From: Marinobacter lipolyticus
GTDB taxonomy: Bacteria > Pseudomonadota > Gammaproteobacteria > Pseudomonadales > Oleiphilaceae
Direction of reading: 5' to 3'
Assembly (NCBI RefSeq): GCF_018424605.1
Contig: NZ_QTKT01000009.1
Location: 1 to 64,000 of the forward strand
Length of the DNA stretch: 64,000 nt
Part shown: positions 53,418-63,505 of the stretch, piece by piece
How positions within the stretch are numbered: the stretch's first letter is position 1
Layout of the letters: each line of letters starts with the position of its first letter
Made by a program: the position numbers and the translations under genes
The notes under the pieces: model-generated
What the model saw: the letters and a program-made list of their open reading frames with translations, nothing else
Told to the model about the DNA's origin: nothing
Database searches by the model: none

Positions 53418-55904
53418 TCATTCCAGCCGCCGCAACAGCAACATCGGCGACACACTCAGTACCGGGCGCAACTGCCAGCGCCCGAACAGTGCCAGCACGA
53501 TGGCACTGAATACCGGAATCGGCAGCACCACGGCCCAATGCCACTGGAATTGCCCCTCGAACATGCGGAACTGCAGCGCCCACACGGCCGCCTCCGCGGC
53601 CACCACACCGAGAATGCCCGCGAACAGCCCCAGCAACGCAAACTCCAGCATGGTGCTGCGCACCAACAGCGACTGTCGGCCGCCGAGGGTTCGGAGCAAC
53701 GCACCCTCCCGCTGACGATCCCGCAGCGTGGCGCTGACCACAGCCGCCATGACCACCAGCGCGGCCGCCAGAATCAACGCCAGGATCGCCTCGATGGCCT
53801 GGGTGACCTGCTGCACAATGTCCTGGATACGCTGGATAATGTGGTCAATCTCCAGCACCGAGACGGTGGGGTACTGACGGGAGAACTCGTTCAGTGCCGA
53901 CTTGTTCGCACCGGGCAGGTAGAAACTGGTGATCCAGGTAGCCGGCATGGCTTCCAGCCCACCGCCAGGCGGAAACGCCATGTAGAAGTTGGGCTTCATG
54001 CTGTCCCACTGCACAGTGCGAATGCTGGTGATGGGTTCAGTGACCTTTTCCGACCCGATGGTGAAGGTCAGCCGGTCACCGACTTGCAGTCCAAGCCGGC
54101 CCGCCAGCTCGGCTTCCACCGATACCCCGGTGGTTTGATCCGGGGCAAACCACTCACCTTCGACAATTTCGTTGTCAGCGGGCAGGGAATCCATCCAGGT
54201 CAGGTTCAGCTCCCGGTTCAGCGCGCCCACCCCTTCATCCTTGGTGACCGCTTCCCTGACCGGATCACCGTTCAGGCCCGTCAACCGTCCCCGCACCATT
54301 GGATAGAGCGTATCGAGAGGCTGCCCTCTCTCCTGCCAGAAGTCGTCAATGTCATCGACCATATCCGGCGCGATGTTGATCAGGAAATGATTGGGCGTGT
54401 CCTCTGGCAATTGCGCCTGCCAATCCGCCAGCAATGAGGTGCGAACCAGAATCAGGGTGGCCGCCAGCATCAGTGTCATGGCGAACACGGCCATCTGCGA
54501 CAGACTGGCACGACGATGGCGATACAAGCCGACCAGCGCCAGCCTCCAGGCATTGCCGCCACCGCTGATTTTGCGCAGGCTCAGCACCATCAGCCAGCCC
54601 AGCAGTGCCAGGGTACCGAGCAGCAGCGCCAGCCCACCAAGCAGCGCCAATACCAGAGAAACGTCGCCGGCGTACATCCACACCAGCCCGAACACCGCCA
54701 GCACCGCAATCACCATATCCGGGAGTGCTTCCCGCCCGGACTCGCCAGGCTGGGATCGCAACACCCGCATCGCCGGCACGTTCCGCAAGCGGCGGATGGG
54801 CGGATAGGCAAACGCAAAAAGCGCCACCAGTGCTGTCAGCAGTGCGGGTGCGAGCGCGGCCGGGTCCAACTGATAATCCACTTCCCGCTCCAGCACATCA
54901 CTGAGTATGCGCGACATTAGCCAGTAAAGCGGCAAGGCGATGGCCAGACCACCCGCCGCGCCGGCCAGCCCCCAGAGCCCCAGCCGCTTGAGGTACAGGT
55001 TGCCAATGCCGCGACTGCGCACACCCAGGGTCTTCAGCAACGCCACGGTATCCCGCTGCGACAGCGCGTACTGGCGACTGGCAACGGCAACGGCCACCGC
55101 CGCCAGCATCACAGCCAGACTGCCGCCAAGCAGCAGAAAGCTTTCAGCTCGCTGCAGGGAACGGGAAAACGTCTCACCGTCTCTCACCCCTTCCCACTCG
55201 TGGCTGGGCTCAAGCTGCGGCTCAAGCCACTGGTAATAGGATTCCAGCGACGCTTCCTCACCGGCAAACAGATAGACGAATTCAACCCGACTGCCTTCCT
55301 GAATCACCTCGGTCGCCTGCACGTCATCCACATGCATCATCACTCTCGGCGCCAGCGCGGACAGGCGGAAGCCGCCGTCCGGTTCCCGCACCAGCAGACC
55401 CGACACAGTGAGTTGGAGATTACCCACCTCCAGGCTGTCCCCTACCTCGATATCCAGTAACCGGAGCAGACGCGGGTTGATCCAGACTTCACCGGGTGCC
55501 GGGCCCTGGGACACCAGTTCCCTTGGCTGGCCGGGTTCACGCTGGTACTCGATCTGCCCGCGTAAAGGATATTCGTTGCTGACCGCCTTGATCGCCACCA
55601 GCTGGAAGTTGTCCGCGCCAAAGACCATGGTGGAAAACTCCACCATCTCCCCAGTCTCCAGCTGCCGGTTACGGGCTTCATCCAGCCAGCGTTCCGGTAT
55701 TGGCCGGCCATTTTCGGCTTCCAGTTGCCGGTCTGCCGCGAGGAATGAGCTGGCCGACGTGACCAGAGTGCGTTGCAACTGACTGGCAAACAGGGCAATG
55801 GTGGCTACTGTGGCGACGGCTATCATCAACGCCGCCAGCACCACCCGAACGTCTCGCTCCCGCCAGTCACGGCGAATTGACATGAGCTTTCTGGAAGCCG
55901 CCAT
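53418..55904 (-). CDS. ybbP: FtsX-like ABC transporter permease (YbbP type)
   Basis: 828 residues with about ten membrane helices and two large periplasmic parts; FtsX-type helices appear near residues 20-45, 260-420 and 700-815. The length and the order ATPase, permease, divergent TesA-like esterase match the YbbA-YbbP-TesA locus. The transporter is thought to act on lipids or envelope substrates. The ATG overlaps the stop of the ATPase by one base (TGATG), showing translational coupling. Confidence 0.9.
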   Translation of the reverse strand: MAASRKLMSIRRDWRERDVRVVLAALMIAVATVATIALFASQLQRTLVTSASSFLAADRQLEAENGRPIPERWLDEARNRQLETGEMVEFSTMVFGADNFQLVAIKAVSNEYPLRGQIEYQREPGQPRELVSQGPAPGEVWINPRLLRLLDIEVGDSLEVGNLQLTVSGLLVREPDGGFRLSALAPRVMMHVDDVQATEVIQEGSRVEFVYLFAGEEASLESYYQWLEPQLEPSHEWEGVRDGETFSRSLQRAESFLLLGGSLAVMLAAVAVAVASRQYALSQRDTVALLKTLGVRSRGIGNLYLKRLGLWGLAGAAGGLAIALPLYWLMSRILSDVLEREVDYQLDPAALAPALLTALVALFAFAYPPIRRLRNVPAMRVLRSQPGESGREALPDMVIAVLAVFGLVWMYAGDVSLVLALLGGLALLLGTLALLGWLMVLSLRKISGGGNAWRLALVGLYRHRRASLSQMAVFAMTLMLAATLILVRTSLLADWQAQLPEDTPNHFLINIAPDMVDDIDDFWQERGQPLDTLYPMVRGRLTGLNGDPVREAVTKDEGVGALNRELNLTWMDSLPADNEIVEGEWFAPDQTTGVSVEAELAGRLGLQVGDRLTFTIGSEKVTEPITSIRTVQWDSMKPNFYMAFPPGGGLEAMPATWITSFYLPGANKSALNEFSRQYPTVSVLEIDHIIQRIQDIVQQVTQAIEAILALILAAALVVMAAVVSATLRDRQREGALLRTLGGRQSLLVRSTMLEFALLGLFAGILGVVAAEAAVWALQFRMFEGQFQWHWAVVLPIPVFSAIVLALFGRWQLRPVLSVSPMLLLRRLE

Positions 55905-56641
55905 CAGGACACAGGCTCCGCAACACGCTGCACGTTCGGCTCGCTCAGAACGCCCGCTTCAATGTTGAACTGCCGTGCGCACCGCCGCGCCAGGCGCTCG
56001 TCGTGAGTCACCATGACCAGCGTGGTGCCCTGCTCCCGGTTCAGCGCCATCAACAGATCCGACACCGCTTGCCCCGTGCGGTTATCGAGGTTACCGGTGG
56101 GTTCATCGGCGAACAGTACGACCGGGTCGGAAGCGAAGGCACGGGCGATGGCCACCCGCTGCTGCTCCCCGCCGGAGAGCTGACGAGGCGTGTGGTTCAG
56201 ACGCTCTCCCAGGCCAACACGCTCCAGTAGCTCCCGGGCTTTTTTACCGGGCGATTCCACGCCCCCCAGTTCCAGCGGCAGCATCACGTTTTCCAGTGCC
56301 GTCAGCGCCGGCAGCAACTGGAACGACTGAAATACAAAGCCGACCCGCTGCGCCCGCAGCTTGGCGCGCTCGTCCTCAGACAGCTTGCTGATTACTGCGC
56401 CATCAAGCTCAACGGTGCCTTCGGTCGGCGTATCGAGCCCGGCCAACAGACCGAGTAACGTGGTTTTACCGGACCCCGACCGGCCTACGATCGCTACGGA
56501 CTCTCCACGATTGATTTCCAGACTGACCCCCTGCAAGATCGTGAGCGTATCAGTCTCCAGGCTGACCTGATGGGTCAGGTTACTGACTTTCAGCATGGGT
56601 CGCTGTGGCCTTTCGCTAGGAACGTCGGTCTGGTTGCTCAC
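55904..56641 (-). CDS. ybbA: ABC transporter ATP-binding protein (YbbA type)
   Basis: 245 residues. Walker A is GRSGSGKTT, signature LSGGEQQR, Walker [14 protein letters not shown], switch VTHDERLA, all of the MacB/LolD/YbbA type. The first 15 residues ([15 protein letters not shown]) may be an extension; an ATG at 56596 is also possible. It powers the permease encoded by the overlapping next gene and is divergent from the TesA-like gene with only 39 bases between. Confidence 0.92.
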   Translation of the reverse strand: MSNQTDVPSERPQRPMLKVSNLTHQVSLETDTLTILQGVSLEINRGESVAIVGRSGSGKTTLLGLLAGLDTPTEGTVELDGAVISKLSEDERAKLRAQRVGFVFQSFQLLPALTALENVMLPLELGGVESPGKKARELLERVGLGERLNHTPRQLSGGEQQRVAIARAFASDPVVLFADEPTGNLDNRTGQAVSDLLMALNREQGTTLVMVTHDERLARRCARQFNIEAGVLSEPNVQRVAEPVS

Positions 56642-56680
56642 GGGGTCTCCATTGGTTTTGCGTCTTTCAACAGGTTGTCT

Positions 56681-57322
56681 ATGGATACGGTATCTTTGCG
56701 TCTGAGATCAATAATTTTCCTCGCTTTTCTGTTTGCCTTCTCTCAGGTGCAGGCAAATCAGAGCAGCGCACAGAGTACGTTACTGATCGTTGGCGACAGC
56801 CTGAGCGCCGCCTATGGCGTGCAGACCGACGAGGCCTGGGTAGCCCTGTTGCGCGCCCGCCTCGATTCCGAGGGCCTGGAGCAATGGGAGGTGGTCAATG
56901 CCAGCATCAGCGGAGAAACCACCGACGGTGGGCTGCGGCGTTTACCTCGCCTGCTGAAACAAAACAACCCCGACGTGGTCGTTATTGAGCTGGGTGGTAA
57001 TGACGGCCTGCGAGGCTTTCCCCCGCAGGTCATAGAAAACAATCTGGCCAGGATGATCGAGCAGGTTCGAGAAGCAGGTGCGCAACCCCTGCTGGTCGGC
57101 ATGCAGATCCCGCCCAATTACGGCGAGCGTTACACTCAGGCGTTCGCCGGCATCTTCCCGAAACTGGCCCGCCAGTACGATACGGCGCTGGTGGAGTTCT
57201 TTCTTGCCGGCATCTACGATCAGGACGGTATGATGCAGGACGACGGCATCCACCCCACTGCAGAGGCACAGAGCCAGCTTTTGGCCAACATCTGGCCGCA
57301 ACTGGAGTCTCTGCTGAAATGA
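56681..57322 (+). CDS. tesA: arylesterase / acyl-CoA thioesterase I (TesA-like)
   Basis: 213 residues from the ATG at 56681 with a signal peptide (IIFLAFLFAFSQVQA). VGDSLSAAYG holds the serine nucleophile, GGND the oxyanion residues and DGIHPTAEAQ the Asp-His of the SGNH fold; E. coli TesA has the same layout. It should be a periplasmic esterase, thioesterase and lysophospholipase. Its place opposite ybbA is conserved in many gammaproteobacteria. Confidence 0.93.
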   Translation: MDTVSLRLRSIIFLAFLFAFSQVQANQSSAQSTLLIVGDSLSAAYGVQTDEAWVALLRARLDSEGLEQWEVVNASISGETTDGGLRRLPRLLKQNNPDVVVIELGGNDGLRGFPPQVIENNLARMIEQVREAGAQPLLVGMQIPPNYGERYTQAFAGIFPKLARQYDTALVEFFLAGIYDQDGMMQDDGIHPTAEAQSQLLANIWPQLESLLK

Positions 57323-57358
57323 TCACGGTGCGCGGAGACGCGCACCGGACGCAACGGC

Positions 57359-58360
57359 TCAGACCACCGACTGAATGTGTGCAATCGCGCGCCGTTCGGA
57401 CCAGTAGTAACCGTCTCTCGAATGCTCCACGAAACCGACGTGACCGCCCCAGCGCGGCGCGTCCAGACGAACGTGCTGCCCCAGCAGCGCCCGCGATTCC
57501 GGATAACAGCGAGGCGAGAGAAACGGATCGTCTGCCGCGTTCACCATCAGCGAGGGAACACGGATATCACGCAATTTTCCCAGCGCGGAACAGCTCGCCC
57601 AGTAGTCCTCGGCATCACGGAAGCCGTGTAATGGCGCAGTGTAGCGGTTGTCGAACTGGCGAAAGGTGCGGATGTCCTCGAAGCCGCTGACGTCGATCAG
57701 ATCCGGAAAGCGCGAGGCTTTCTCCTGCATCTTGACGTTCAGGTCCCGCAGAAAACGCTGCATGTAGATCTTCCGGCTCGGCTTGGCCAGTTCGTCGGCA
57801 CTGCCGGCCAGATCACAAGGTACGGAATACGCCACAGCGCCACAGATACGGCTGTCGACCTGTTCCGATTGCTGGCCAAGGTACAACAGCGTCAGATTGC
57901 CTCCCATGCTGAATCCTGACAGAAACAGCGCGTTGTATTTCTGCGCCAGGCCGTGGTTCACCACCCGCTCCAGATCCTCGGTTGCACCACTGTGGTAAAA
58001 CCGTGGCTGCAGGTTCATCACGCCGCCGCAGGAGCGGAAATTCCACGCCAGCACATCCCAGCCAGCGGTGAGCAGCGCCCGGGCAAGGCCCAGGATGTAC
58101 GGCCTGCGGCTGTGCCCCTCCAGACCATGGGACAGCACCGCCAGCCGATCGCTGCCCTGACGGTACCAGTCCAGATGCAGCTGGTCGCCATCGCTGGTCG
58201 GCAAAACCTCTGTTTGCGGTTCGGTCATGCTGACCTTTCGGAATAATGTCGGCCATACGGACTGCACGTGGCCGTTGCGCAACCAGGGTGGCGGCCGGTA
58301 ACGCAGTACCCGCTTGCCAATGTCCGGCGGAATGGGGTGGGGAGCTGACTGATAGTACAA
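57359..58360 (-). CDS. yheT: YheT-family alpha/beta hydrolase
   Basis: 333 residues. PPPWLRNGHVQSVWPTL is the typical N-terminus, SHGLEGHSRRPYILGLA the oxyanion region, SGFSMGGNLTLLYLG the serine elbow, NAADDPFLSP the acid and RWGGHVGFVEH the histidine. The AB-hydrolase YheT group is related to eukaryotic ABHD1/3/5 lipases; no substrate is established in bacteria. It is convergent with tesA. About 70 bases separate its start from the tRNA. Confidence 0.93.
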   Translation of the reverse strand: MYYQSAPHPIPPDIGKRVLRYRPPPWLRNGHVQSVWPTLFRKVSMTEPQTEVLPTSDGDQLHLDWYRQGSDRLAVLSHGLEGHSRRPYILGLARALLTAGWDVLAWNFRSCGGVMNLQPRFYHSGATEDLERVVNHGLAQKYNALFLSGFSMGGNLTLLYLGQQSEQVDSRICGAVAYSVPCDLAGSADELAKPSRKIYMQRFLRDLNVKMQEKASRFPDLIDVSGFEDIRTFRQFDNRYTAPLHGFRDAEDYWASCSALGKLRDIRVPSLMVNAADDPFLSPRCYPESRALLGQHVRLDAPRWGGHVGFVEHSRDGYYWSERRAIAHIQSVV

Positions 58361-58384
58361 AATTTAACCTTCTAATTCAGAGGG

Positions 58385-58413
58385 TTGACCCCGACGCATA
58401 AAGCCCTTAATAT
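58385..58413 (+). promoter_or_regulatory. promoter of tRNA-Asn
   Basis: TTGACC, 17 bases, TAATAT, with a GC-rich discriminator (CGCGCC) after the -10 box, as is common for stringently controlled stable-RNA promoters. The tRNA begins 17 bases later. Confidence 0.85.
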
Positions 58414-58430
58414 TCGCGCCTCTCGACTGT

Positions 58431-58506
58431 TCCCCGATAGCTCAGTTGGTAGAGCAACGGACTGTTAATCCGTTTGTCGCTGGTTCGAGCCCAGCTCGGG
58501 GAGCCA
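58431..58506 (+). tRNA. tRNA-Asn (anticodon GTT)
   Basis: 76 bases ending in encoded CCA. The acceptor stem pairs TCCCCGA with TCGGGGA, the D arm holds AGCTCAGTTGGTAGAGC, the anticodon loop CTGTTAA contains GTT and the T arm has GGTTCGAGC. It has its own promoter and terminator. Confidence 0.97.
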
Positions 58507-58517
58507 CTTATTCCGAA

Positions 58518-58551
58518 ATGCCGCCGCTTTACCCAAAGCAGCGGCATTTTT
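58518..58551 (+). terminator. terminator of tRNA-Asn
   Basis: ATGCCGC-C-GCTTT pairs with AAAGC-A-GCGGCAT around ACCC and is followed by a T run; 11 bases after the tRNA. Confidence 0.88.
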
Positions 58552-58562
58552 CGTTGTGGGCC

Positions 58563-59852
58563 TCAGAACACCTGGGGCCGCTGCATGAATTCCTGCAACA
58601 CACGATAGAGAGTATAGCCGTCCTCGGCACCGGTCATCTCACGAATCGAATGCATCCCCAGTTGCGGCACACCGATGTCCAGCGTGGTCACCCCCAGATT
58701 ACCGGCGGTCAACGGCCCGATGGTGCTGCCACACCCCATATCGCTGCGCACCACAAAGGTCTGGTACGGCAGCCCGAGCTCGTCGCTGATGTGGCGATAC
58801 ACCCCGGCCGAACGGCTGTTACTGGCGTAGCGCTGGTTATGGTTGACCTTGATTACCGGCCCCTGGTTGATCAGCGGCCCATGATTCTCATCATGCCGAT
58901 CGGCGAAATTGGGATGAATGCCATGGGCGTTATCCGCCGAGATCATCATCGAACGGGCAATCGCGCGGGATCTGCCCACACCACACCAGCGATCCAGCAC
59001 CGTTGAGAGAAATGGGCCCTGAGCGCCCTCGGCCGACATGCTGCCCACCTCCTCATGGTCGTTGCACACCAGCAGCGCCGGCTCTTCGCCGGAAGAATCC
59101 AGCAACGCCTGCAACCCGATGTAGCAGCTCAGCAGGTTATCCAGCCGCGCCGAGGCAATGAATTCCTCCCGCAACCCCACGAAAGCTGCTCCCTGGGCGT
59201 CGTAAAAACTCAGCTCGTAACCGAGAACCTTGCGCACATCGATGCCGGTTTCGCTGGCAATTTGCCGCTCCAGCAACGACGCAAACGAGGTGGTATCGGA
59301 GTCCGGAACCTGCATCAGCACCGGCGGGAGATCCGTTTGCGCGTTGACGGTGCGGTTGCTGTTGGCCTCCCGGTCCAGGTGGATGGCCAGGCTGGGAATA
59401 AAGGCCACCGGCTTGCGGAAGTCCACCAGGGTGTCCTTCACTGCGCCGCTTCCGTCCAGCAGGGTGACACGGCCGGCCAGAGAGAGGTCGCGGTCGAACC
59501 AGGGGTTCAGCAGCACGCCGCCGTACACCTCAACGCCGACCTGGAAGAATCCCTTGCGACGCAGTTCGGGATTCGGCTTTACCTTCAGGCAGGGGCTGTC
59601 CGTATGCGCGCCCACCATGCGGATGCCCTTGCCAACCACATCGCCCTGCCCCGTGCGGAAGGCCACGATCGATGACCCGTTGCGAATCACGTAGTAGCCC
59701 TGACCCGGCTCCAGCGACCACTCGTCTTTCTCATCGAGCGCGGTGAAGCCGGCCTGTTCGAGACGGGCCTGCATGGTAGATACCGCGTGCCAGGGTGTTG
59801 GGGAGGAATCGAGAAAGTTCAGCAAATCGTGATTAAACTGCGCGTGTTCCAT
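58563..59852 (-). CDS. apeB: M18 family aminopeptidase
   Basis: 429 residues from the ATG at 59852 (CAGGAG seven bases upstream), the family's usual length. The zinc ligands and active site are spread over VGAHTDSPCLKVKPN (His, Asp), LVCNDHEEVGS (Glu pair), ISADNAHGIHPNF and QLGMHSIREM. It is a cytoplasmic zinc aminopeptidase preferring acidic or hydrophobic N-termini. It is divergent from the DnaQ-like gene with only 84 bases between. Confidence 0.93.
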   Translation of the reverse strand: MEHAQFNHDLLNFLDSSPTPWHAVSTMQARLEQAGFTALDEKDEWSLEPGQGYYVIRNGSSIVAFRTGQGDVVGKGIRMVGAHTDSPCLKVKPNPELRRKGFFQVGVEVYGGVLLNPWFDRDLSLAGRVTLLDGSGAVKDTLVDFRKPVAFIPSLAIHLDREANSNRTVNAQTDLPPVLMQVPDSDTTSFASLLERQIASETGIDVRKVLGYELSFYDAQGAAFVGLREEFIASARLDNLLSCYIGLQALLDSSGEEPALLVCNDHEEVGSMSAEGAQGPFLSTVLDRWCGVGRSRAIARSMMISADNAHGIHPNFADRHDENHGPLINQGPVIKVNHNQRYASNSRSAGVYRHISDELGLPYQTFVVRSDMGCGSTIGPLTAGNLGVTTLDIGVPQLGMHSIREMTGAEDGYTLYRVLQEFMQRPQVF

Positions 59853-59936
59853 GATGCTCCTGATTAACTGATAATGCTGCCGACAGTATGGCATGAAGCC
59901 AGTACCCGTCACACCAAATGCTACCGGGAGTTTACC

Positions 59937-60419
59937 TTGCCGCTACCACGATTTCTCGACATCGAGTACTGCCAGACCGACGACACCGTTTTCCCCACGG
60001 CGATCTCCTGGTCGCTGGAGGATGGTCGCCTGAAAACCGTCGTTATTGCGCCAGATGACAGCTGGATACCGGAAGACGGCGATCTGGGCGACGTGGACCT
60101 GCGCTATCTCGAGGAACAGGGGGTACCGATCATCGAACTGGCGCGGGAGCTGCACCAGGACCTGCCCGACCAGACCGTTTACACCGATGGCATGGACCCT
60201 GACGAGATTCTGATTGATCTGATCTTTAATGCCGTTGCCATGGAGCCGCCGTTTGAACTGGCACCGCTTACCGAGCTGATCACCCACCTCGACGCTGACA
60301 GCCTGGACGATCGCCGTCGCCAGCTGCTGTTCGATGAAGGGCTGGAACCCACCGTCGCTGAAAACGGCGTGTATTCCATGCTGCTGATGGCCCGCGAAGA
60401 AGGGCTGCTGGAGGACTGA
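59937..60419 (+). CDS. DnaQ/RNase H-like superfamily protein (tentative, DEDD exonuclease-like)
   Basis: 160 residues from a TTG at 59937, which has GGGAG seven bases before it; the in-frame ATG upstream at 59874 has none. FLDIEYCQTDDTVFPTAISW resembles the first strand of DEDD exonucleases with Asp-x-Glu (DIE), WSLEDGRLKTVVIAP the second, YTDGMDPDEILIDLI the block with the third acid, and ITHLDADSLDDRR a possible His-Asp. The pattern is weak and residues of the last motif are uncertain. Function cannot be given. No signal peptide. Confidence 0.5.
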   Translation: MPLPRFLDIEYCQTDDTVFPTAISWSLEDGRLKTVVIAPDDSWIPEDGDLGDVDLRYLEEQGVPIIELARELHQDLPDQTVYTDGMDPDEILIDLIFNAVAMEPPFELAPLTELITHLDADSLDDRRRQLLFDEGLEPTVAENGVYSMLLMAREEGLLED

Positions 60420-60528
60420 GGCAACAAACCGGGGTTCGCTGAGGGAACTGTGACGCGGGTCGACGTAACACACCGTTACAGAAGGCAGAATCTGCCCGTA
60501 CCCGCAATCGTCAGGAAACCCCATAACA

Positions 60529-61131
60529 ATGAACAAGATGTTGCGACATTCCCTGCCGGCCGCTGTGCTGCCCATCGCCCTGCTCGGCGCCGACCTCGCC
60601 GCGGCCAGTGAAAAAGCCCGCGAAGACATGCATTACGTGGGCCTGTACGCCACCACCCTGAATCACCGCAGCATCGGCGAAATTTCCAATGAGGCGGCCT
60701 GGGGCCAGGCTGGAACGCTGGTGGTTGGCGGCCATATCACCGACCTGTTCCACGCCGAAGTGCGCGCCGGTGGCGGCTACAAGGACGCAACCACAGGCGA
60801 CCTCACGCTCTCCATTGACTACTTCGCAAGCTGGTACATTGGCCTGCACTACCCCATTACCGAGTATGCCAACGTTTACGCCCAGGGCGGTTTCTCGCAC
60901 ATCAGCGGTGAAGCCGAGCTGACCAACCGCGACGCGGATGGCAACCGGCAGTTCCAGGAGCTTGAAGGTGATTTTCCCGACAGCAGCTTCAGCATCAGCT
61001 GGCTGGCCGGCCTGGATTTCGAAGTGATCGATAATGGCTTTCTGGTGTTCGAAGGCGGGCGGCTGTTCAAAGACACCGGCTCCGACGTCAACACCTTCCA
61101 GTTTTCCGGCGGCGTCCGCTACGAATTCTAG
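60529..61131 (+). CDS. outer-membrane beta-barrel protein
   Basis: 200 residues with a signal peptide (LPAAVLPIALLGADLAAA). Alternating hydrophobic strands run through the mature protein and it ends in GGVRYEF, the aromatic terminus that guides barrels into the outer membrane. Eight strands are likely, as in OmpA-like or OmpW-like small barrels (AGGGYKDATTGDLTLSIDYFAS in parts). I cannot name the ligand. It is convergent with rlmKL. Confidence 0.85.
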   Translation: MNKMLRHSLPAAVLPIALLGADLAAASEKAREDMHYVGLYATTLNHRSIGEISNEAAWGQAGTLVVGGHITDLFHAEVRAGGGYKDATTGDLTLSIDYFASWYIGLHYPITEYANVYAQGGFSHISGEAELTNRDADGNRQFQELEGDFPDSSFSISWLAGLDFEVIDNGFLVFEGGRLFKDTGSDVNTFQFSGGVRYEF

Positions 61132-61158
61132 CGGGCGCCCCGTCAGCCGACACGCCAA

Positions 61159-63384
61159 CTAGATCCGGTGGCGGATGTGCCAGCACCGGTGAATCCGCGC
61201 GTTGCGCTGGAAATCCTTGTCGATGGTGGCCCCAGACACCTCCTCCACGGCGAACGCTTGCTCCAGCGCCTCGTCCAGCTTGAAACGCCGGAAGTTGTTG
61301 GAGAATATCAGCAACCCTTCGGAGGTAAGCCGCTGCATTGCCTGCCGGATCAACCGCCCATGGTCCTTCTGGATGTCCAGCACGCCCGCCATGCGCGCGG
61401 AGTTGGAGAAGGTCGGCGGATCCATAAAGATCAGGTCAAACCGCTGATCCGCTGACGGCTTCGCCGCCAGCCAGGCCAGGCAATCGGCCTGCTCCACCCG
61501 ATGATGGCGCGCATCCACGCGATTCAACGCCAGATTGTCTTCCGCCCATTGCACGTAAGTTCTGGACATATCCAGGCTCAGTGACCGGCTGGCACCGCCC
61601 ACGGCCGCATGCACCGTAGCTGCACCGGTGTAACAGAACAGATTCAGGAAGCGTTTGCCGCCGGCGTGTTGCTGAATCCAGTGGCGCACGGGGCGATGAT
61701 CCAGGAACAGCCCGGTGTCCAGATAATCCTTGAGGTTCACCTTCAGCACACAGCCATGCTCGTGCACATTGAAAAACTCACCGCTGGCCGCCTGCTTTTC
61801 ATACTGGGAGGTGCCGGCCTGGCGCTGGCGCTGCTTGCAGACCATGTCACGGCGCTCGATACCGAGCGCCTCCGGAATCACAGCCAGCGCTTCCGCCAAT
61901 CGTTCCCGGGCGGAACGCTCGTCCACAGACTTGGGTGCCGCATACTCCTGAACGTGTACCCGGCCGTCATAGATGTCGATGGCGAGGGCAAATTCGGGCA
62001 TATCGGCATCGTACAGCCGGTAGCACTCGATGCCCTGCTTGCGGGCCCACTGACCTACCGTCTTGAGGTTCTTTTTCAGCCGGTTCCGCAGCATGGCAGC
62101 CCGTTCTTCATTGGCAATCCGGGGCTGAATTTCACCGGGGGTTCCCGGCTCCCGAGGCGTCATCGCGCTGGCCTGATCCACGCTGAACAATAACAGCTGT
62201 GCCGGCAGCTTGGCGTTAAACAGGTTGTACTGTTTGTAGCTCCGCAATCCAATGGAACGGCCAAACTCCGGAGCACCGGTAAAGACCCCGAGACGCCAGC
62301 CGGGCACAGCAGCCTTCACCGCCTCTCCCAGGGCCTGATATAGCGCCCCCAGCTCCTTTCGCTCACTCAGCCGCTCACCGTAGGGCGGGTTGGTCAGCAC
62401 CAGCCCCTGCTGCGACCATTCGCCGTCACGTTCGAAGCTTTCAATGGGCCGGCACTCAACATGCACCAGCCCATCCAACCCAGCTCGCTGGATATTCTTC
62501 CACGCCGTGGCAATCACCCGACTGTCCTGGTCGTAACCGGCAAAGCGCGGCAGCTTGCCCTGTTTTCCCTCATAGGCGCGGCGCTCTGCTTCCTGGCGCA
62601 GCTGCAACCACAGCTCCGGCTGATGACCCGGCCAGCTTTCAAAACCGAAGCGGTCGGTATTCCGCCCCGGCGCAATATCCAGCGCCATCAGGGCCGCTTC
62701 GATCACCAGCGTTCCGGAGCCACACATCGGGTCGATGAAATCGCCGCCGGCTTTCGCTATCTCCGGCCAGCCCCCCCTCAGCAGGAGCGCCGCCGCCAGA
62801 TTCTCCTTCAGCGGTGCCACGCCTTTGTCTGTGCGATAACCACGCATGTGCAGGCTGTGCCCGCTCAGATCCAGGCCGAGGGATAGCTGGCCCCGATTGA
62901 GGCGCGCTGAAATGGTGACATCCGGATTTTTGGCATCCACGGACGGGCGCTGCCCGCTGCCCGAACGCATACGGTCAACAATGCCATCCTTGACCCGCTG
63001 GGCGCCGTACTGGGTGTTGCGAATCGCCTCGTTCTGCCCCAGGAACGTAACCCGAAAACTGCCACTGGCGGGAATGTGTTGCTGCCAGTCGAGATGCACC
63101 ACGCCGTCGTACAGCTCGTCACCGCTGGTGGCATTGACCTCGTCGATATGGAGGATCACCCGGTTGGCCAGCCGCGACCACAGGCATGCCCGATAACCGC
63201 TTTCCAGCGGCCCTTCTGCCCACACGCCCGCGGGCGCATTCCGCACCGGCTCCATGCCGAAGGAGCGAAGTTCATCCGCCAGAAGGTATTCAACGCCCTT
63301 CGGACAGGTTACGAAAAAGACAGAATGAGACAAATTCAACTCCAGAGGATATCGGTGTTCGGCTAACTGCATGGAATAGAGCAT
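61159..63384 (-). CDS. rlmKL: bifunctional 23S rRNA methyltransferase RlmKL
   Basis: 741 residues. The first half holds a THUMP domain and the RlmL part with DPMCGSGTLVIEAALMA and LTNPPYGERL (N2-guanine methylation of G2445); the second half is the RlmK part with FLNLFCYTGAATVHA and FDLIFMDPPTFSNS (N7-methylation of G2069). The length fits the fused gammaproteobacterial form. It modifies the large ribosomal subunit RNA in the cytoplasm. Confidence 0.96.
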   Translation of the reverse strand: MLYSMQLAEHRYPLELNLSHSVFFVTCPKGVEYLLADELRSFGMEPVRNAPAGVWAEGPLESGYRACLWSRLANRVILHIDEVNATSGDELYDGVVHLDWQQHIPASGSFRVTFLGQNEAIRNTQYGAQRVKDGIVDRMRSGSGQRPSVDAKNPDVTISARLNRGQLSLGLDLSGHSLHMRGYRTDKGVAPLKENLAAALLLRGGWPEIAKAGGDFIDPMCGSGTLVIEAALMALDIAPGRNTDRFGFESWPGHQPELWLQLRQEAERRAYEGKQGKLPRFAGYDQDSRVIATAWKNIQRAGLDGLVHVECRPIESFERDGEWSQQGLVLTNPPYGERLSERKELGALYQALGEAVKAAVPGWRLGVFTGAPEFGRSIGLRSYKQYNLFNAKLPAQLLLFSVDQASAMTPREPGTPGEIQPRIANEERAAMLRNRLKKNLKTVGQWARKQGIECYRLYDADMPEFALAIDIYDGRVHVQEYAAPKSVDERSARERLAEALAVIPEALGIERRDMVCKQRQRQAGTSQYEKQAASGEFFNVHEHGCVLKVNLKDYLDTGLFLDHRPVRHWIQQHAGGKRFLNLFCYTGAATVHAAVGGASRSLSLDMSRTYVQWAEDNLALNRVDARHHRVEQADCLAWLAAKPSADQRFDLIFMDPPTFSNSARMAGVLDIQKDHGRLIRQAMQRLTSEGLLIFSNNFRRFKLDEALEQAFAVEEVSGATIDKDFQRNARIHRCWHIRHRI

Positions 63385-63505
63385 TTTCTCACGGAAAACG
63401 CCGGTTCGTTATGTCACACAACTATAAGAGCAACGTCATATAGATGAAATAATTAGTGTACATCGGCGCGAGGTTCGAACTACCTTGTAAGAGACGCGTC
63501 GTTCG

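Noticed and set aside
58431..58506. tRNA-Asn as an integration site
   Set aside because: No integrase, no repeated 3' end of the tRNA and ordinary core genes on both sides.
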